Assembly (NCBI GenBank): GCA_958295955.1
Contig: OY282420.1
Coordinates: 4,297,063-4,361,062 of the forward strand
Origin: an uncultured Bryobacterales bacterium
Lineage (GTDB): Bacteria > Acidobacteriota > Terriglobia > Bryobacterales > UBA6623
Direction of reading: 5' to 3'
DNA: 64,000 nucleotides
The stretch's first letter is position 1. Every line of letters begins with the position of its first letter. Below the pieces are notes generated by a model. The model made no database searches. It saw only the letters and a program-made list of their open reading frames with translations, and was not told the origin of the DNA. Both the position numbers and the translations under genes were made by a program. Positions 27,869 to 35,597 of this stretch are shown one piece after another.

Positions 27869-29220
27869 CTCGCGATTGCTCTCTCGACGGCGGCGAGGAC
27901 GTCTTCCTCTGACGTATCCGCCTCCGCCGGAATCAGCGTAACGCCCGCCGGACCGGTCGGCGTCCAGCGCTGCCGCATGCGCGCGGACGCCGCCCCGGCG
28001 AACACTTCGATCACAGGCGTCCCCAGCGCGGCCGCGAGGTGCGCGGCTGCCGAATCGTACCCCAGGTAACAATCGCACGCCGCGATGCCTCCGCCGAACG
28101 CCGACAGACTCCCCCGCCAGGTCACCAGGTCGGCGGCCGCATGACCGAAAGAGGCCGTCGATCCCTTGAATCTCCTGACGCGCTCCTCGGCGCGGGCCGC
28201 TTCCGCCCCTCCCGCGCCGAAGTCCAGCAGGATGCCGTAGCCGGCGCGCCGCAGCATTTCCAGCAGCCGGTCCTCGAACGCAGCGGACAGGCGTTTCGCT
28301 TCGCGCTCCCCGACGCCCAGGCTGACTGCCGCCAAGGGTTTCGGCGACGCCTCTCTGAGCTTGCGCCCCCGCTGCATATCGGACCGCGATAAAGCCGCCC
28401 GCGGCTGCAAGCCGCCTGCATCCAGGTCCGGCAGGATTTCGCCGCACCACCGCGCGGCGAGCCGGCCCAGCGGCTCGCCGCCCCGCCCGCCATAGCTGCG
28501 GCTCTCGAAAAAGCGGTAGTTCGCGTCTCCGTCCAAAACCGGCAGCAGCCCGAGTTGGGTTAAACGGCTGTCGGGGTCCAGAACGACGTACGCATCGCGG
28601 TCCAGCCCGCCGACCGTCTGCGCAACCGCGCGCCGCATTTCGAGCCAGACGTTGAGGCGGTCGGCGAGCGGCGCTCCGCGCGCATAGGGGACGGGCAGCC
28701 AATGCACTCGCGGGCTGCCGGCGAAAAACGCCGCGCTCTTTTCCCCTCCGACGAACTCGATCACGGCCCGCGGGTATGCGGCTTTGGCGGCCTCGATCAT
28801 GACGCCGGCGATGGCGATATCGGCGCCCAGTGTCACCCGCGAGAGCACCAGCGCTTTCTCTACGCGGTCCGCCGGAAAATTCACGGGTTGCGGCCGACGC
28901 AGGCGGCGCGCCCGCGCCCGCAGCTTGTCCGCGGTTGCAAAGCCCATTGCGCGCAGTGCGCCGGCGACGGGATTGACGGCAGGGGCGCCTTCCGCCGGCA
29001 GGCACTCCGCCATGAACTCCAGATAGCGGTCGCACGCTTGCGGTTCGAAGGAATCGCACCACGGCTCCACGAGCTCGGCGAAAATGCAGCGGGTCGCGTC
29101 CGCCGCGGCGCCGGCGTCCGCCGAGAGCGCCGCCCGCGCGAGCGCCTGCGCCGCCTTGCGCCAAGACTCCGAGCCGGGAGTCTGCGACAAGACGCGGGCT
29201 GCGAGGGCGGACGGAGACAC
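27865..29220 (-). CDS. GT9 (heptosyltransferase-like) glycosyltransferase
   Basis: 451 residues from GTG 29220. The C-terminal two-thirds resemble ADP-heptose:LPS heptosyltransferases: VVLDPDSRLTQLGLLPV, PLAAVSLGVGEREAKRLS, and CDCYLGYDSAAAHLAAALGTPVIEVFAGA, where the GYDS-AAHLA motif normally binds the donor. The first 130 residues form an extra helical domain. It is the first gene of the pair with the GT4 gene and probably builds LPS core or another surface glycan. Assignment to family 9 is by motif, with moderate certainty on the donor. Confidence 0.75.
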   Translation of the reverse strand: MSPSALAARVLSQTPGSESWRKAAQALARAALSADAGAAADATRCIFAELVEPWCDSFEPQACDRYLEFMAECLPAEGAPAVNPVAGALRAMGFATADKLRARARRLRRPQPVNFPADRVEKALVLSRVTLGADIAIAGVMIEAAKAAYPRAVIEFVGGEKSAAFFAGSPRVHWLPVPYARGAPLADRLNVWLEMRRAVAQTVGGLDRDAYVVLDPDSRLTQLGLLPVLDGDANYRFFESRSYGGRGGEPLGRLAARWCGEILPDLDAGGLQPRAALSRSDMQRGRKLREASPKPLAAVSLGVGEREAKRLSAAFEDRLLEMLRRAGYGILLDFGAGGAEAARAEERVRRFKGSTASFGHAAADLVTWRGSLSAFGGGIAACDCYLGYDSAAAHLAAALGTPVIEVFAGAASARMRQRWTPTGPAGVTLIPAEADTSEEDVLAAVERAIAR

Positions 29221-29279
29221 TCATCTCAGCATTGCGAATGCCGCCGTCCGGCGGCAACCTTCCCGCTCCTGCGCTTCGC

Positions 29280-29285
29280 TACACT
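29280..29285 (+). promoter_or_regulatory. -10-like box for the VOC gene
   Basis: TACACT ends 9 bases before ATG 29295 with no ribosome binding site between, consistent with a leaderless transcript. Confidence 0.4.
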
Positions 29286-29294
29286 GGGAAAATC

Positions 29295-29678
29295 ATGGAC
29301 AAAATCGGACTCAAACGCCTGCACCACGTCTCTTTCGCGGTCTCGAACCTGGCGGAATCCAAGCATTTTTTCGGCGAAGTTCTCGGTCTGCCCGAGGACA
29401 ACCGCCCCGACTTCGACTTCGCCGGCGCCTGGTATGCGCTTGGAGACCGCCAGCTTCACCTCATCGAGAAAGCCGGCGGGAGAGGCGAAGCGCGCGGGCA
29501 GATCAGCCGTTCCGACCACATGGCGATGGAAGTCGCCGACCTCGATGCGGTCAAGGCGCGGCTTAACGAGTGCGGCGTCCCGTTCGTCGAAGGCGGGAAC
29601 GAGCGCTTGGGCATGAGCCAGGCATTCTGCAGCGATCCCGACGGCCACACGATCGAATTCGTGCGCTACCGCGCTTAA
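29295..29678 (+). CDS. VOC/glyoxalase superfamily protein
   Basis: 127 residues from ATG 29295. The two beta-alpha-beta-beta-beta units of the vicinal oxygen chelate fold are visible: LKRLHHVSFAVSNL, LHLIEK, SDHMAMEVADLDAV and DPDGHTIEF. Probable metal ligands are H11, H75 and E121. Members include glyoxalases, fosfomycin-modifying enzymes and dioxygenases. The substrate is not identifiable. A longer in-frame start at 29232 was rejected because the -10 box lies inside that extension. Confidence 0.85.
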   Translation: MDKIGLKRLHHVSFAVSNLAESKHFFGEVLGLPEDNRPDFDFAGAWYALGDRQLHLIEKAGGRGEARGQISRSDHMAMEVADLDAVKARLNECGVPFVEGGNERLGMSQAFCSDPDGHTIEFVRYRA

Positions 29679-29831
29679 CGACCCACGGCGAAAGTCACGC
29701 AGGCGGCGTGATGTTGAGCCGTTCGCCGGCCGCCTCCGGTCAACGCGCCGCGCGGCGCCGACCGGGGCGGAACCGCGCGCGTCCGGCAGAGCCGGGGCCT
29801 GGATCCGTGCGGGAAATATCGGGGGAGCCGG

Positions 29832-30173
29832 TTAGAAGCTGGCGACAGCTTCCGCTTCGTTGACGTGCGACTCGAAGACCGTGTACAGCTTGGTGATCTG
29901 CAACAGATCCTGAACCTTCGCCTGGACGTGCAGCAGTTTGATGGCGCACTTATTTTTGGACGCTGTCGAGTAGGCCGAAACCAATTCGCCGAGGCCGGAA
30001 CTGTCGATGTAGCTGACGCCGCCCAAGTTGAGCACCATCTTGGTCGCGCCCTGTTCGAGCAAACCGCGAACCGTGTCGCGGAGTTGCACCGAGGCTTCTC
30101 CCAGCGTGATGCGGCCCGACAGGTCGACGATCGTAACGCCGTCCACTTCACGGATTCCTGTTGACAAACTCAT
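29832..30173 (-). CDS. Internal start: standalone STAS anti-sigma antagonist
   Basis: 113 residues from ATG 30173 (MSLSTGIREVDGVTIVDLSG...), the expected size and start of an RsbV/SpoIIAA-like protein. The strong ribosome binding site ahead of it makes separate synthesis likely even if the fused protein is also made. It would bind the anti-sigma kinase in its unphosphorylated state and release the sigma factor, as in the known partner-switch family. No sigma factor of that group is adjacent. Confidence 0.65.
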   Translation of the reverse strand: MSLSTGIREVDGVTIVDLSGRITLGEASVQLRDTVRGLLEQGATKMVLNLGGVSYIDSSGLGELVSAYSTASKNKCAIKLLHVQAKVQDLLQITKLYTVFESHVNEAEAVASF

Positions 30174-30689
30174 TGAAAATCTTCCTCCTATGGAACTCTG
30201 GAACTTATTTTGCTGACTTTTTCGGTCACTGCGATACTTTACCAAAAAAACTTTCGTCCCCGTCTCGCCTGCGGACGCCACTTCGACTTCATCGAAAAAG
30301 GCGTTCATCATTAACAGTCCCCGCCCCGAAGCCTTGAGCAGGTTCTCGGCGGCAAGCGGGTCGGCCACCAGGTCGGGGTCGAACCCCTTGCCCTCGTCGG
30401 CTACGGCGACGCGAAACGCCTCGGCGTCGATCGAAGCTTCGAAAAACACCGACTTGCCGCTGCTGTAGCCGTTGCCGTGCGTCACTGCGTTCGCCACGGC
30501 CTCGCGGACCGCCATGCCGATACGGTTGATCTGCTCCTCGTCGAAGCCGTTGAGTTGCGCCATCCGCTGCACGATCAACTCGGCGGCCTCGACGCTGTCC
30601 AACGTACTTTCCATTCTGAGCGAAAGCTTGCGAGCGTCTGTGGTCAAGGCAGACTGGAACCTCTCGGCTGAACCACCGGAAACCGGCAA
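29832..30689 (-). CDS. Anti-sigma kinase (RsbW-like) joined in frame to STAS antagonist (RsbV-like)
   Basis: 285 codons from TTG 30689; TTG 30647, preceded by GAGAGG, is an alternative start. Residues about 20-155 are a GHKL/HATPase_c anti-sigma kinase: AVREAVANAVTHGN (N box), DEGKGFDPD (G1), GRGLLMMNAFFDEV (G2). Residues 173-285 are a STAS domain with VSYIDSSGLGELVSAY, the phospho-acceptor serine region of RsbV/SpoIIAA. Normally these are separate partner-switch proteins, the kinase phosphorylating the antagonist. Here no stop separates them, while an AGGAGG site with ATG 30173 would also give the antagonist alone. A T7 run (30244-30250) near the junction could be a slippage or sequencing-error site. 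Confidence 0.85.
   Translation of the reverse strand: MPVSGGSAERFQSALTTDARKLSLRMESTLDSVEAAELIVQRMAQLNGFDEEQINRIGMAVREAVANAVTHGNGYSSGKSVFFEASIDAEAFRVAVADEGKGFDPDLVADPLAAENLLKASGRGLLMMNAFFDEVEVASAGETGTKVFLVKYRSDRKSQQNKFQSSIGGRFSMSLSTGIREVDGVTIVDLSGRITLGEASVQLRDTVRGLLEQGATKMVLNLGGVSYIDSSGLGELVSAYSTASKNKCAIKLLHVQAKVQDLLQITKLYTVFESHVNEAEAVASF
30184..30189 (-). promoter_or_regulatory. Internal ribosome binding site
   Basis: AGGAGG on the minus strand, 10 bases before ATG 30173, lies inside the continuous kinase-antagonist reading frame. Confidence 0.7.
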
Positions 30690-30828
30690 CGAATCCGCAA
30701 CAATCGCACACCCGCGCGGTTAAAGTCAAGATGAAATGCGCCGCAACGGGACTAACCGGCGTTTTCAGGCCGCCGCACGTTCACAGGCGCTATGATGATG
30801 AAGACTTCGACGAAAGGACGCCGACCCC

Positions 30829-31851
30829 ATGCTTCGTTATTTGCTTTTGACGCTCACCGCCCTGACGCTCGCCTGCTCCGCTCCTCCTCCACCCGAGCCG
30901 GAAGTCGACCGCGGCGCGGGCGATGTCTTCAAGGCCGACGATGCTCTCGACGCGATCGTCCCCGCCGACTACAAGATCGAAAAGCTCGCGGGCGGCATGG
31001 TTTTTACCGAAGGTCCGCTGTGGATCAAGGAGGGAGGGCCGTACCTGATCTTCAGCGACGTGCGCGGCAATTGCATCTACCGTTGGAACCCCGGCGATAC
31101 CGCGGCGTCGGTGTTCCGGGCAAACGTTTATGCAGGAGACCGCGCGGGCGGCGTCGGCCCGAACGGCCTCAATATGGACGCCCGGGGCCGCATCCTCGCC
31201 TGCGAGCATGCCAACCGCCGCATCTCGCGTCTGGAAGACGGCGAATGGACCACGGTAATCGACAACTACCAAGGCAAAAAACTCAACAGCCCCAACGATC
31301 TTGCCTGGCATCCGAACGGCGGGCTTTATTTCACCGATCCGCCCTACGGTCTCGCCAAGCTCGAAGAAGACCCCGCGCGGGAGTTGGACTTCAATGGAAT
31401 CTACCGCCTCGATTACGCCGGCGGAGACCTTGAGTTGCTGGTCCGCGAGCAAAGCCGTCCCAACGGCATCGGCTTCTCGCCGGACGGGAAAACAGCCTAC
31501 GTCGCCAACTCAGACGCGGCCAACAAGGTATGGATGGCCTACGACGTAAGCGAGGACGGGAAATTCGCCAACGGCCGCGTCTTCTACGACGTGAACGCCG
31601 AAACCGCCGAGGGCATGCCCGACGGACTCAAGCTCGACAAGCAAGGCAACCTCTACTGCACGGGGCCCGGCGGCGTCTGGATATTCACTCCGGACGGCGC
31701 TCACCTGGGTACGATTCGGCCCGACGAAGTCCCCGCCAACGTAGCTTGGGGAGACGACGGCAAGACTCTGTACATGACCGCCCGCACCGGCCTCTACCGC
31801 ATCGCGCTCAACGCCGAGGGCCGTATGCCGGCGGATATGGGGTCGGAATAA
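30829..31851 (+). CDS. SMP-30/gluconolactonase-like lipoprotein
   Basis: 340 residues with a lipoprotein signal (LTLTALTLAC, lipid Cys16). The six-bladed propeller of the SMP-30/gluconolactonase family shows FTEGPLWIKEGGPYLIFSD, NSPNDLAWHPNGGLYFTDP, SRPNGIGFSPDGKTAYVAN and MPDGLKLDKQGNLYCTGPGG, which carry the expected Glu, Asn and Asp metal ligands. It would open sugar lactones in the periplasm. GAAAGGA ahead of the start is a fair ribosome binding site. Its 3' end overlaps the convergent hpt gene by 44 bases. Confidence 0.88.
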   Translation: MLRYLLLTLTALTLACSAPPPPEPEVDRGAGDVFKADDALDAIVPADYKIEKLAGGMVFTEGPLWIKEGGPYLIFSDVRGNCIYRWNPGDTAASVFRANVYAGDRAGGVGPNGLNMDARGRILACEHANRRISRLEDGEWTTVIDNYQGKKLNSPNDLAWHPNGGLYFTDPPYGLAKLEEDPARELDFNGIYRLDYAGGDLELLVREQSRPNGIGFSPDGKTAYVANSDAANKVWMAYDVSEDGKFANGRVFYDVNAETAEGMPDGLKLDKQGNLYCTGPGGVWIFTPDGAHLGTIRPDEVPANVAWGDDGKTLYMTARTGLYRIALNAEGRMPADMGSE

Positions 31852-32413
31852 TCTCGGAGGCGGGAGAAACTCCGTTGCCGCTGCCGCCGCTTGCGCGCAA
31901 CGTGCGGATGTCGGCAAGGTTGCGGTAGCGTCCGGCGTAGTCCATGCCGTAACCGACGACAAACCGGTCGGGAATCTCGAACCCGAGATAGTCGATGCTC
32001 ACGTCGAGTACGCGGCGGTCGGGCTTGCTGAGCAGCGCCGCGGTGCGCACGGACTCGGCTCCGCATTGCGCGAGGTGCGCGGTCATCGCGCCGGCCGTGC
32101 GGCCGCTGTCGACGATATCGTCGACGAGCAGCACGCGGGCGCCGTCGATGTCGAGCTCGCCGCCGTAGGAGACGGCAACTTGCCCCGAGCTCTCGGCGCC
32201 CGCGCCGTAGCTCGACGCCTGCACGAATTCGAGCGACAAGTCGCAGCGCATGGCGCGGGCGAGATCGGCCGCGAAAAAACAGGCGCCTTTGAGCACCGCG
32301 ACCAAATGCAGCCTTCCGCCGGAATAGTCGCGGTCGATCGCGGCCGCCAGGGTTCGCACGCGCCGCTCGATCGCGTCCGCCGCGATCAGCACCTCGCCGA
32401 GCTCGAAAGCCAT
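31808..32413 (-). CDS. hpt: Hypoxanthine phosphoribosyltransferase
   Basis: 201 residues from ATG 32413. The PRPP-binding motif VLLVDDIVDSGRT and the flexible-loop region SSYGAGAESSGQ identify a purine PRTase that converts hypoxanthine or guanine with PRPP to IMP or GMP. The C-terminal extension of about 30 residues is longer than usual and runs into the end of the convergent SMP-30 gene. It is last in the operon behind pgeF, 17 bases downstream of its stop, which supports a purine salvage role for both. Confidence 0.9.
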   Translation of the reverse strand: MAFELGEVLIAADAIERRVRTLAAAIDRDYSGGRLHLVAVLKGACFFAADLARAMRCDLSLEFVQASSYGAGAESSGQVAVSYGGELDIDGARVLLVDDIVDSGRTAGAMTAHLAQCGAESVRTAALLSKPDRRVLDVSIDYLGFEIPDRFVVGYGMDYAGRYRNLADIRTLRASGGSGNGVSPASEIIPTPYPPAYGPRR

Positions 32414-32430
32414 CACTTGAGAATAAAAGG

Positions 32431-33129
32431 TTAGCGGATGCCGATCGCCGACAGCGCGCGGCCTGCGCCGGCGCCCTCGCCGCGGTGCGAGAAAAATCGA
32501 TCGGAGTTGCACTTCGTGCATTGCTCAACGTAAAAGACGCGCGGCACGCCCCGCTGTTCCAGCCGCCGGCGGACAGCCGCGGCGAGATCCACGTGGGGGC
32601 GGGGTTTTCGGGGAATAACGCATTCCGGGGCGAATCGCGCAGCCACCGCGGGGCCGACTTCGAAGCAGCATGAGCCGATCGCCGGGCCGACAGCCGCTTC
32701 GATATCCTCCGGCTGCGACCCGAATTCGCTGTTGAGCCGGTCGAGCGCGTTCTCCAGCACGCCGGCAACGGCGCCGCGCCAGCCGGCATGAACGGCGGCG
32801 ACCGCTCTGCGCGCGGGATCGACAAGCAAAACCGGCGCGCAATCGGCAGTGCGCACCCCGGCGAGGAGGCCGCATCGATCGGTAACGACCGCATCGGCTT
32901 CGGGGCGCGTATTCCCCCAGCCGCAATCGGCCCGCGCGACGCGGTTCGAGTGAACTTGGCGGGGCGTTGCCGTTGCCTTGCCGCCGCCGAAGATGCGGGT
33001 CACGGCCTCGTCGTCGCAGCGGCCTCTGAAATCGCCGGCCGAGCGCGTCGAGAAACCGTGGATCAACCACGAGTAGGCGTTCCACGCGGCCACGCGGACG
33101 ATCCCGCCGTGTTCCCGGACGGCCTGCAT
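32431..33129 (-). CDS. pgeF: PgeF/YfiH family purine nucleoside-processing protein
   Basis: 232 residues of the laccase-domain (YfiH/YlmD/FAMIN) family. The Zn-binding motifs are present: QVHSNRV, TADCAPVLL and HAGWRG, plus GPAIGSCCFEVG. Members were called polyphenol oxidases and were linked to peptidoglycan editing. Human and bacterial members were later shown to act on purine nucleosides (adenosine deamination and phosphorolysis). The gene starts one base after the DUF6282 stop and is followed by hpt, which fits the purine role. Confidence 0.9.
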   Translation of the reverse strand: MQAVREHGGIVRVAAWNAYSWLIHGFSTRSAGDFRGRCDDEAVTRIFGGGKATATPRQVHSNRVARADCGWGNTRPEADAVVTDRCGLLAGVRTADCAPVLLVDPARRAVAAVHAGWRGAVAGVLENALDRLNSEFGSQPEDIEAAVGPAIGSCCFEVGPAVAARFAPECVIPRKPRPHVDLAAAVRRRLEQRGVPRVFYVEQCTKCNSDRFFSHRGEGAGAGRALSAIGIR

Positions 33130-33130
33130 C

Positions 33131-34120
33131 TTAGAGTCCGAGCAGCCTTGCCGGGTTGCTCTTGGTCATCTTGTCGATGTCGGCCTGCATGAAGCCCGCG
33201 CCGAGGAGCTTGCCGATGAAGCCGGCCAGCCCGTCGGTATGGATCGGGTTCATCGGCTGCCCCAAGTCGCTCGACAAGACGACGTTCTCCGGTCCGACCG
33301 CGCGCATGGCTTCGACGTACGCGTTGAATTTTTCATCCGCGGAGACTTTCCACGAGGGATAAACGGCCAACGCCGTTCCGACCGGGTACTCCAGGAGAGC
33401 GCCGAGGCCGGCCGCTTCCTTTTGCAGCTCGAGCGGCATCGACACCGGGGGCGGCAGCGGGTGCGTCACCAGTATCTTGTCGATACCGCGTTTCCGGGCT
33501 TCGCGGATGAGCATCAGAGACTCCTCGGGCGAGGAGTGTCCGGTGGCCAGAACCAGGCCGTGTTCGGCGATCCGGTCGAGCACTTCCAGGACTTCGGGCA
33601 GCAGCTTCCCGCGGCGGGAAACGGGGACGAAGTTCGGATTGGGGCGGTCGACGCGGTGGTAGTGTTCGGAGTCGAACGTCGGCATCCAGACCACCTTGCC
33701 GTGTCCGCCGGTCGTCGCCGCCATGTGTGCGACCGCGGCGGCATTGACGCCCATCGAACCGTTCAGCGCCACGCCGCCGAAGACGCGAATCCCCGGAACC
33801 GCGCGTTCCACGACGAAGGCCAGGCCGGCGGTAGGCGCGTAGTGGTTCTTGAGCAGAATTGCCTTCATGCCCGCGTCGCGCGCGATGCGGGCGATTTGCA
33901 GCGCGTCGATCGAGCGCGGGCCGCTGTCGGGGGCGCTGTGGACGTGCAGGTCGATGACGCCGTCCAAGCGGACCGGCGCGCCGGCGCCGCCGGGACCGCA
34001 CCACGGGCAGGCCGGCTGGGCGTGCAAAGCGGCGGCCCCGGCAATGAGCGCGAGCAAAAGCCGGCCCGATGCCCGGCGAGCCGGCGCGTTGGACATGGCT
34101 TCGCGGCTGCTGAACGACAT
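33131..34120 (-). CDS. Secreted DUF6282-type metal-dependent hydrolase
   Basis: 329 residues with an N-terminal signal (LLLALIAGAAALHAQ). The amidohydrolase-like barrel shows DLHVHSAPD, LKNHYAPT, TGHSSPEE, VTHPLPPP and SSDLGQ, in the order expected for a TIM-barrel metal centre. The pattern fits the DUF6282 family as I remember it. Its substrate is unknown. It lies between the cupin gene (9-base gap) and pgeF (1-base gap) in one operon. Confidence 0.78.
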   Translation of the reverse strand: MSFSSREAMSNAPARRASGRLLLALIAGAAALHAQPACPWCGPGGAGAPVRLDGVIDLHVHSAPDSGPRSIDALQIARIARDAGMKAILLKNHYAPTAGLAFVVERAVPGIRVFGGVALNGSMGVNAAAVAHMAATTGGHGKVVWMPTFDSEHYHRVDRPNPNFVPVSRRGKLLPEVLEVLDRIAEHGLVLATGHSSPEESLMLIREARKRGIDKILVTHPLPPPVSMPLELQKEAAGLGALLEYPVGTALAVYPSWKVSADEKFNAYVEAMRAVGPENVVLSSDLGQPMNPIHTDGLAGFIGKLLGAGFMQADIDKMTKSNPARLLGL

Positions 34121-34129
34121 GCCGCGCCC

Positions 34130-34639
34130 TCAATCAATGATCTTGATGATCAGGTAAGTGATCTTTTTCCCGTCTTCGAGCAGTAGCTGATGGGGCGTTT
34201 TCGAGGGGATGTTGATCATGTCTCCGGGCTGCAGCGGATACTTCTTGCCGCCCGCGATCTTCGCGCCGCGCCATTCGCCCGGACGGCTGCGCATTTCCGT
34301 TTTTCCGGGGATCTCTCCGCCGACGAGAACCGTTCCCGATCCCTTGAGCACCACGTACAGGTCGGTTTTGACTTCGTGAAGCTCGGCCAGGCCGCTTCTT
34401 TCGCGGTGAACGACGTCCATGTAGTGTCCCGCGCCCTCGCGTTCGTCGAGCAAATGCCGGGGCGAAACTCCCTGGCTGTAGGGAACCCGGTCTTTCGGCG
34501 CCTCGTCGAGCACGGCTTGCAGCTCGGCGGGTAGGGCTTGCAGGTCTTCGTGAGACCAATACTTCACCTCGCCGTGATTGTCGGCGCCCAAGGGGGCCGC
34601 CGCGAACAGCGCAATACATACGAAAAGACGGAACGGCAT
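34130..34639 (-). CDS. Secreted cupin-domain protein
   Basis: 169 residues with a signal peptide (LFVCIALFAAAPLG). A single cupin barrel follows, with HEVKTDLYVVLKGSGTVLVGG and LQPGDMINIPSKTPHQL, which provide His/Glu metal ligands in somewhat degenerate form. GAGGAG precedes the ATG. First gene of the cupin-DUF6282-pgeF-hpt operon. It could be a periplasmic binding or isomerase protein; no substrate is apparent. Confidence 0.8.
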   Translation of the reverse strand: MPFRLFVCIALFAAAPLGADNHGEVKYWSHEDLQALPAELQAVLDEAPKDRVPYSQGVSPRHLLDEREGAGHYMDVVHRERSGLAELHEVKTDLYVVLKGSGTVLVGGEIPGKTEMRSRPGEWRGAKIAGGKKYPLQPGDMINIPSKTPHQLLLEDGKKITYLIIKIID

Positions 34640-34753
34640 GACTACTCCTCAAATTCCGATTGAAACCGGGTACACTAGCTTTCTGCGATTCAAGCAAGCA
34701 GGGGCCGTTGCGGCTCCTGCGTCCGCTTAAACTATACCAGCCGGGAAATTCCA

Positions 34754-35530
34754 ATGAAGCTGAAAGACCGCGTAGCGATTGTGACGGGCGGCGGCACGGG
34801 CATGGGCCGCGCGATAGCGAAGCGCCTGGGCGCGGAAGGCGCGGCGGTTGTCGTCAATTACCGCGCCTCGCGGGCGGAAGCGGAAGAAGTCGCCGCCGAG
34901 ATCGAAGCCGCCGGCGGGACGGCGCTTGCGCTCCAAGCCGACGTTGCGGACGAACGGCAAGTGCGGGCGATGGTCGCGGAAGTCGAAGAGCGCTGGGGAC
35001 GCCTCGATATCCTGGTGAACAACGCCGGCTGGAGCAAGATCACCCCGCATTGGGAACTCGATGCGTTGACGGACGAGATCTGGGACCGCACGCTCGACAC
35101 CAACCTTCGCGGAGCGTTCTACTGCGTGCGCGCAGCCGTGCCGCTGATGCGCAGCAGCGGCGGCGGCTCGATCGTCAACAACACGTCCGCTTCAGCGTTT
35201 ACGGCCGCCGGCAGCACGATCGTCTATTCGGCTTCGAAGGCGGCGATGATGAACATGACGAAGTCGCTGGCGCGGGCGCTTGCGCCGGAAATTCGAGTCA
35301 ACGCCGTCGCTCCCGGCCTGATCGAGACTCGTTTCGCCGGCTGGCCGGCCGAGGCTTTCGAGTTGTCGCGGAAAGTGTCGCCCTTGAAGCGAATCCCGAC
35401 CGCCGAAGAGGTTGCGGCAACCGTGCTGTTTCTGGCTTCCGACGACGCCGCGGCGATTACCGCCGAGACGATCCTGGTCGACTGCGGCCTGACGCAACTG
35501 GGCCGCGGCCGCAGGCGCGATCAAAAGTAG
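34754..35530 (+). CDS. SDR family oxidoreductase (FabG-like)
   Basis: 258 residues. The nucleotide-binding motif TGGGTGMG is at the N-terminus, NNAG follows, and the active site is YSASK (Y158, K162) with the serine in NTSASAF. The spacing of Asp/Asn residues is that of FabG-like reductases, but a lone gene outside a fatty-acid cluster is more likely a general dehydrogenase. The C-terminus (VDCGLTQL) replaces the usual VDGG. A TATACC box lies 16 bases before the start. Confidence 0.9.
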   Translation: MKLKDRVAIVTGGGTGMGRAIAKRLGAEGAAVVVNYRASRAEAEEVAAEIEAAGGTALALQADVADERQVRAMVAEVEERWGRLDILVNNAGWSKITPHWELDALTDEIWDRTLDTNLRGAFYCVRAAVPLMRSSGGGSIVNNTSASAFTAAGSTIVYSASKAAMMNMTKSLARALAPEIRVNAVAPGLIETRFAGWPAEAFELSRKVSPLKRIPTAEEVAATVLFLASDDAAAITAETILVDCGLTQLGRGRRRDQK

Positions 35531-35583
35531 CTCGGCCGGCCGCTTGGCCGCGAGCCTCGGCGCTGCGCATGGAACGGGCGGAG

Positions 35584-35589
35584 TACAAT
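35584..35589 (+). promoter_or_regulatory. -10-like box for the TVP38-like gene
   Basis: TACAAT ends 8 bases before ATG 35598; the short gap also contains AAGGGG, which may aid translation. Confidence 0.4.
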
Positions 35590-35597
35590 CAAGGGGC

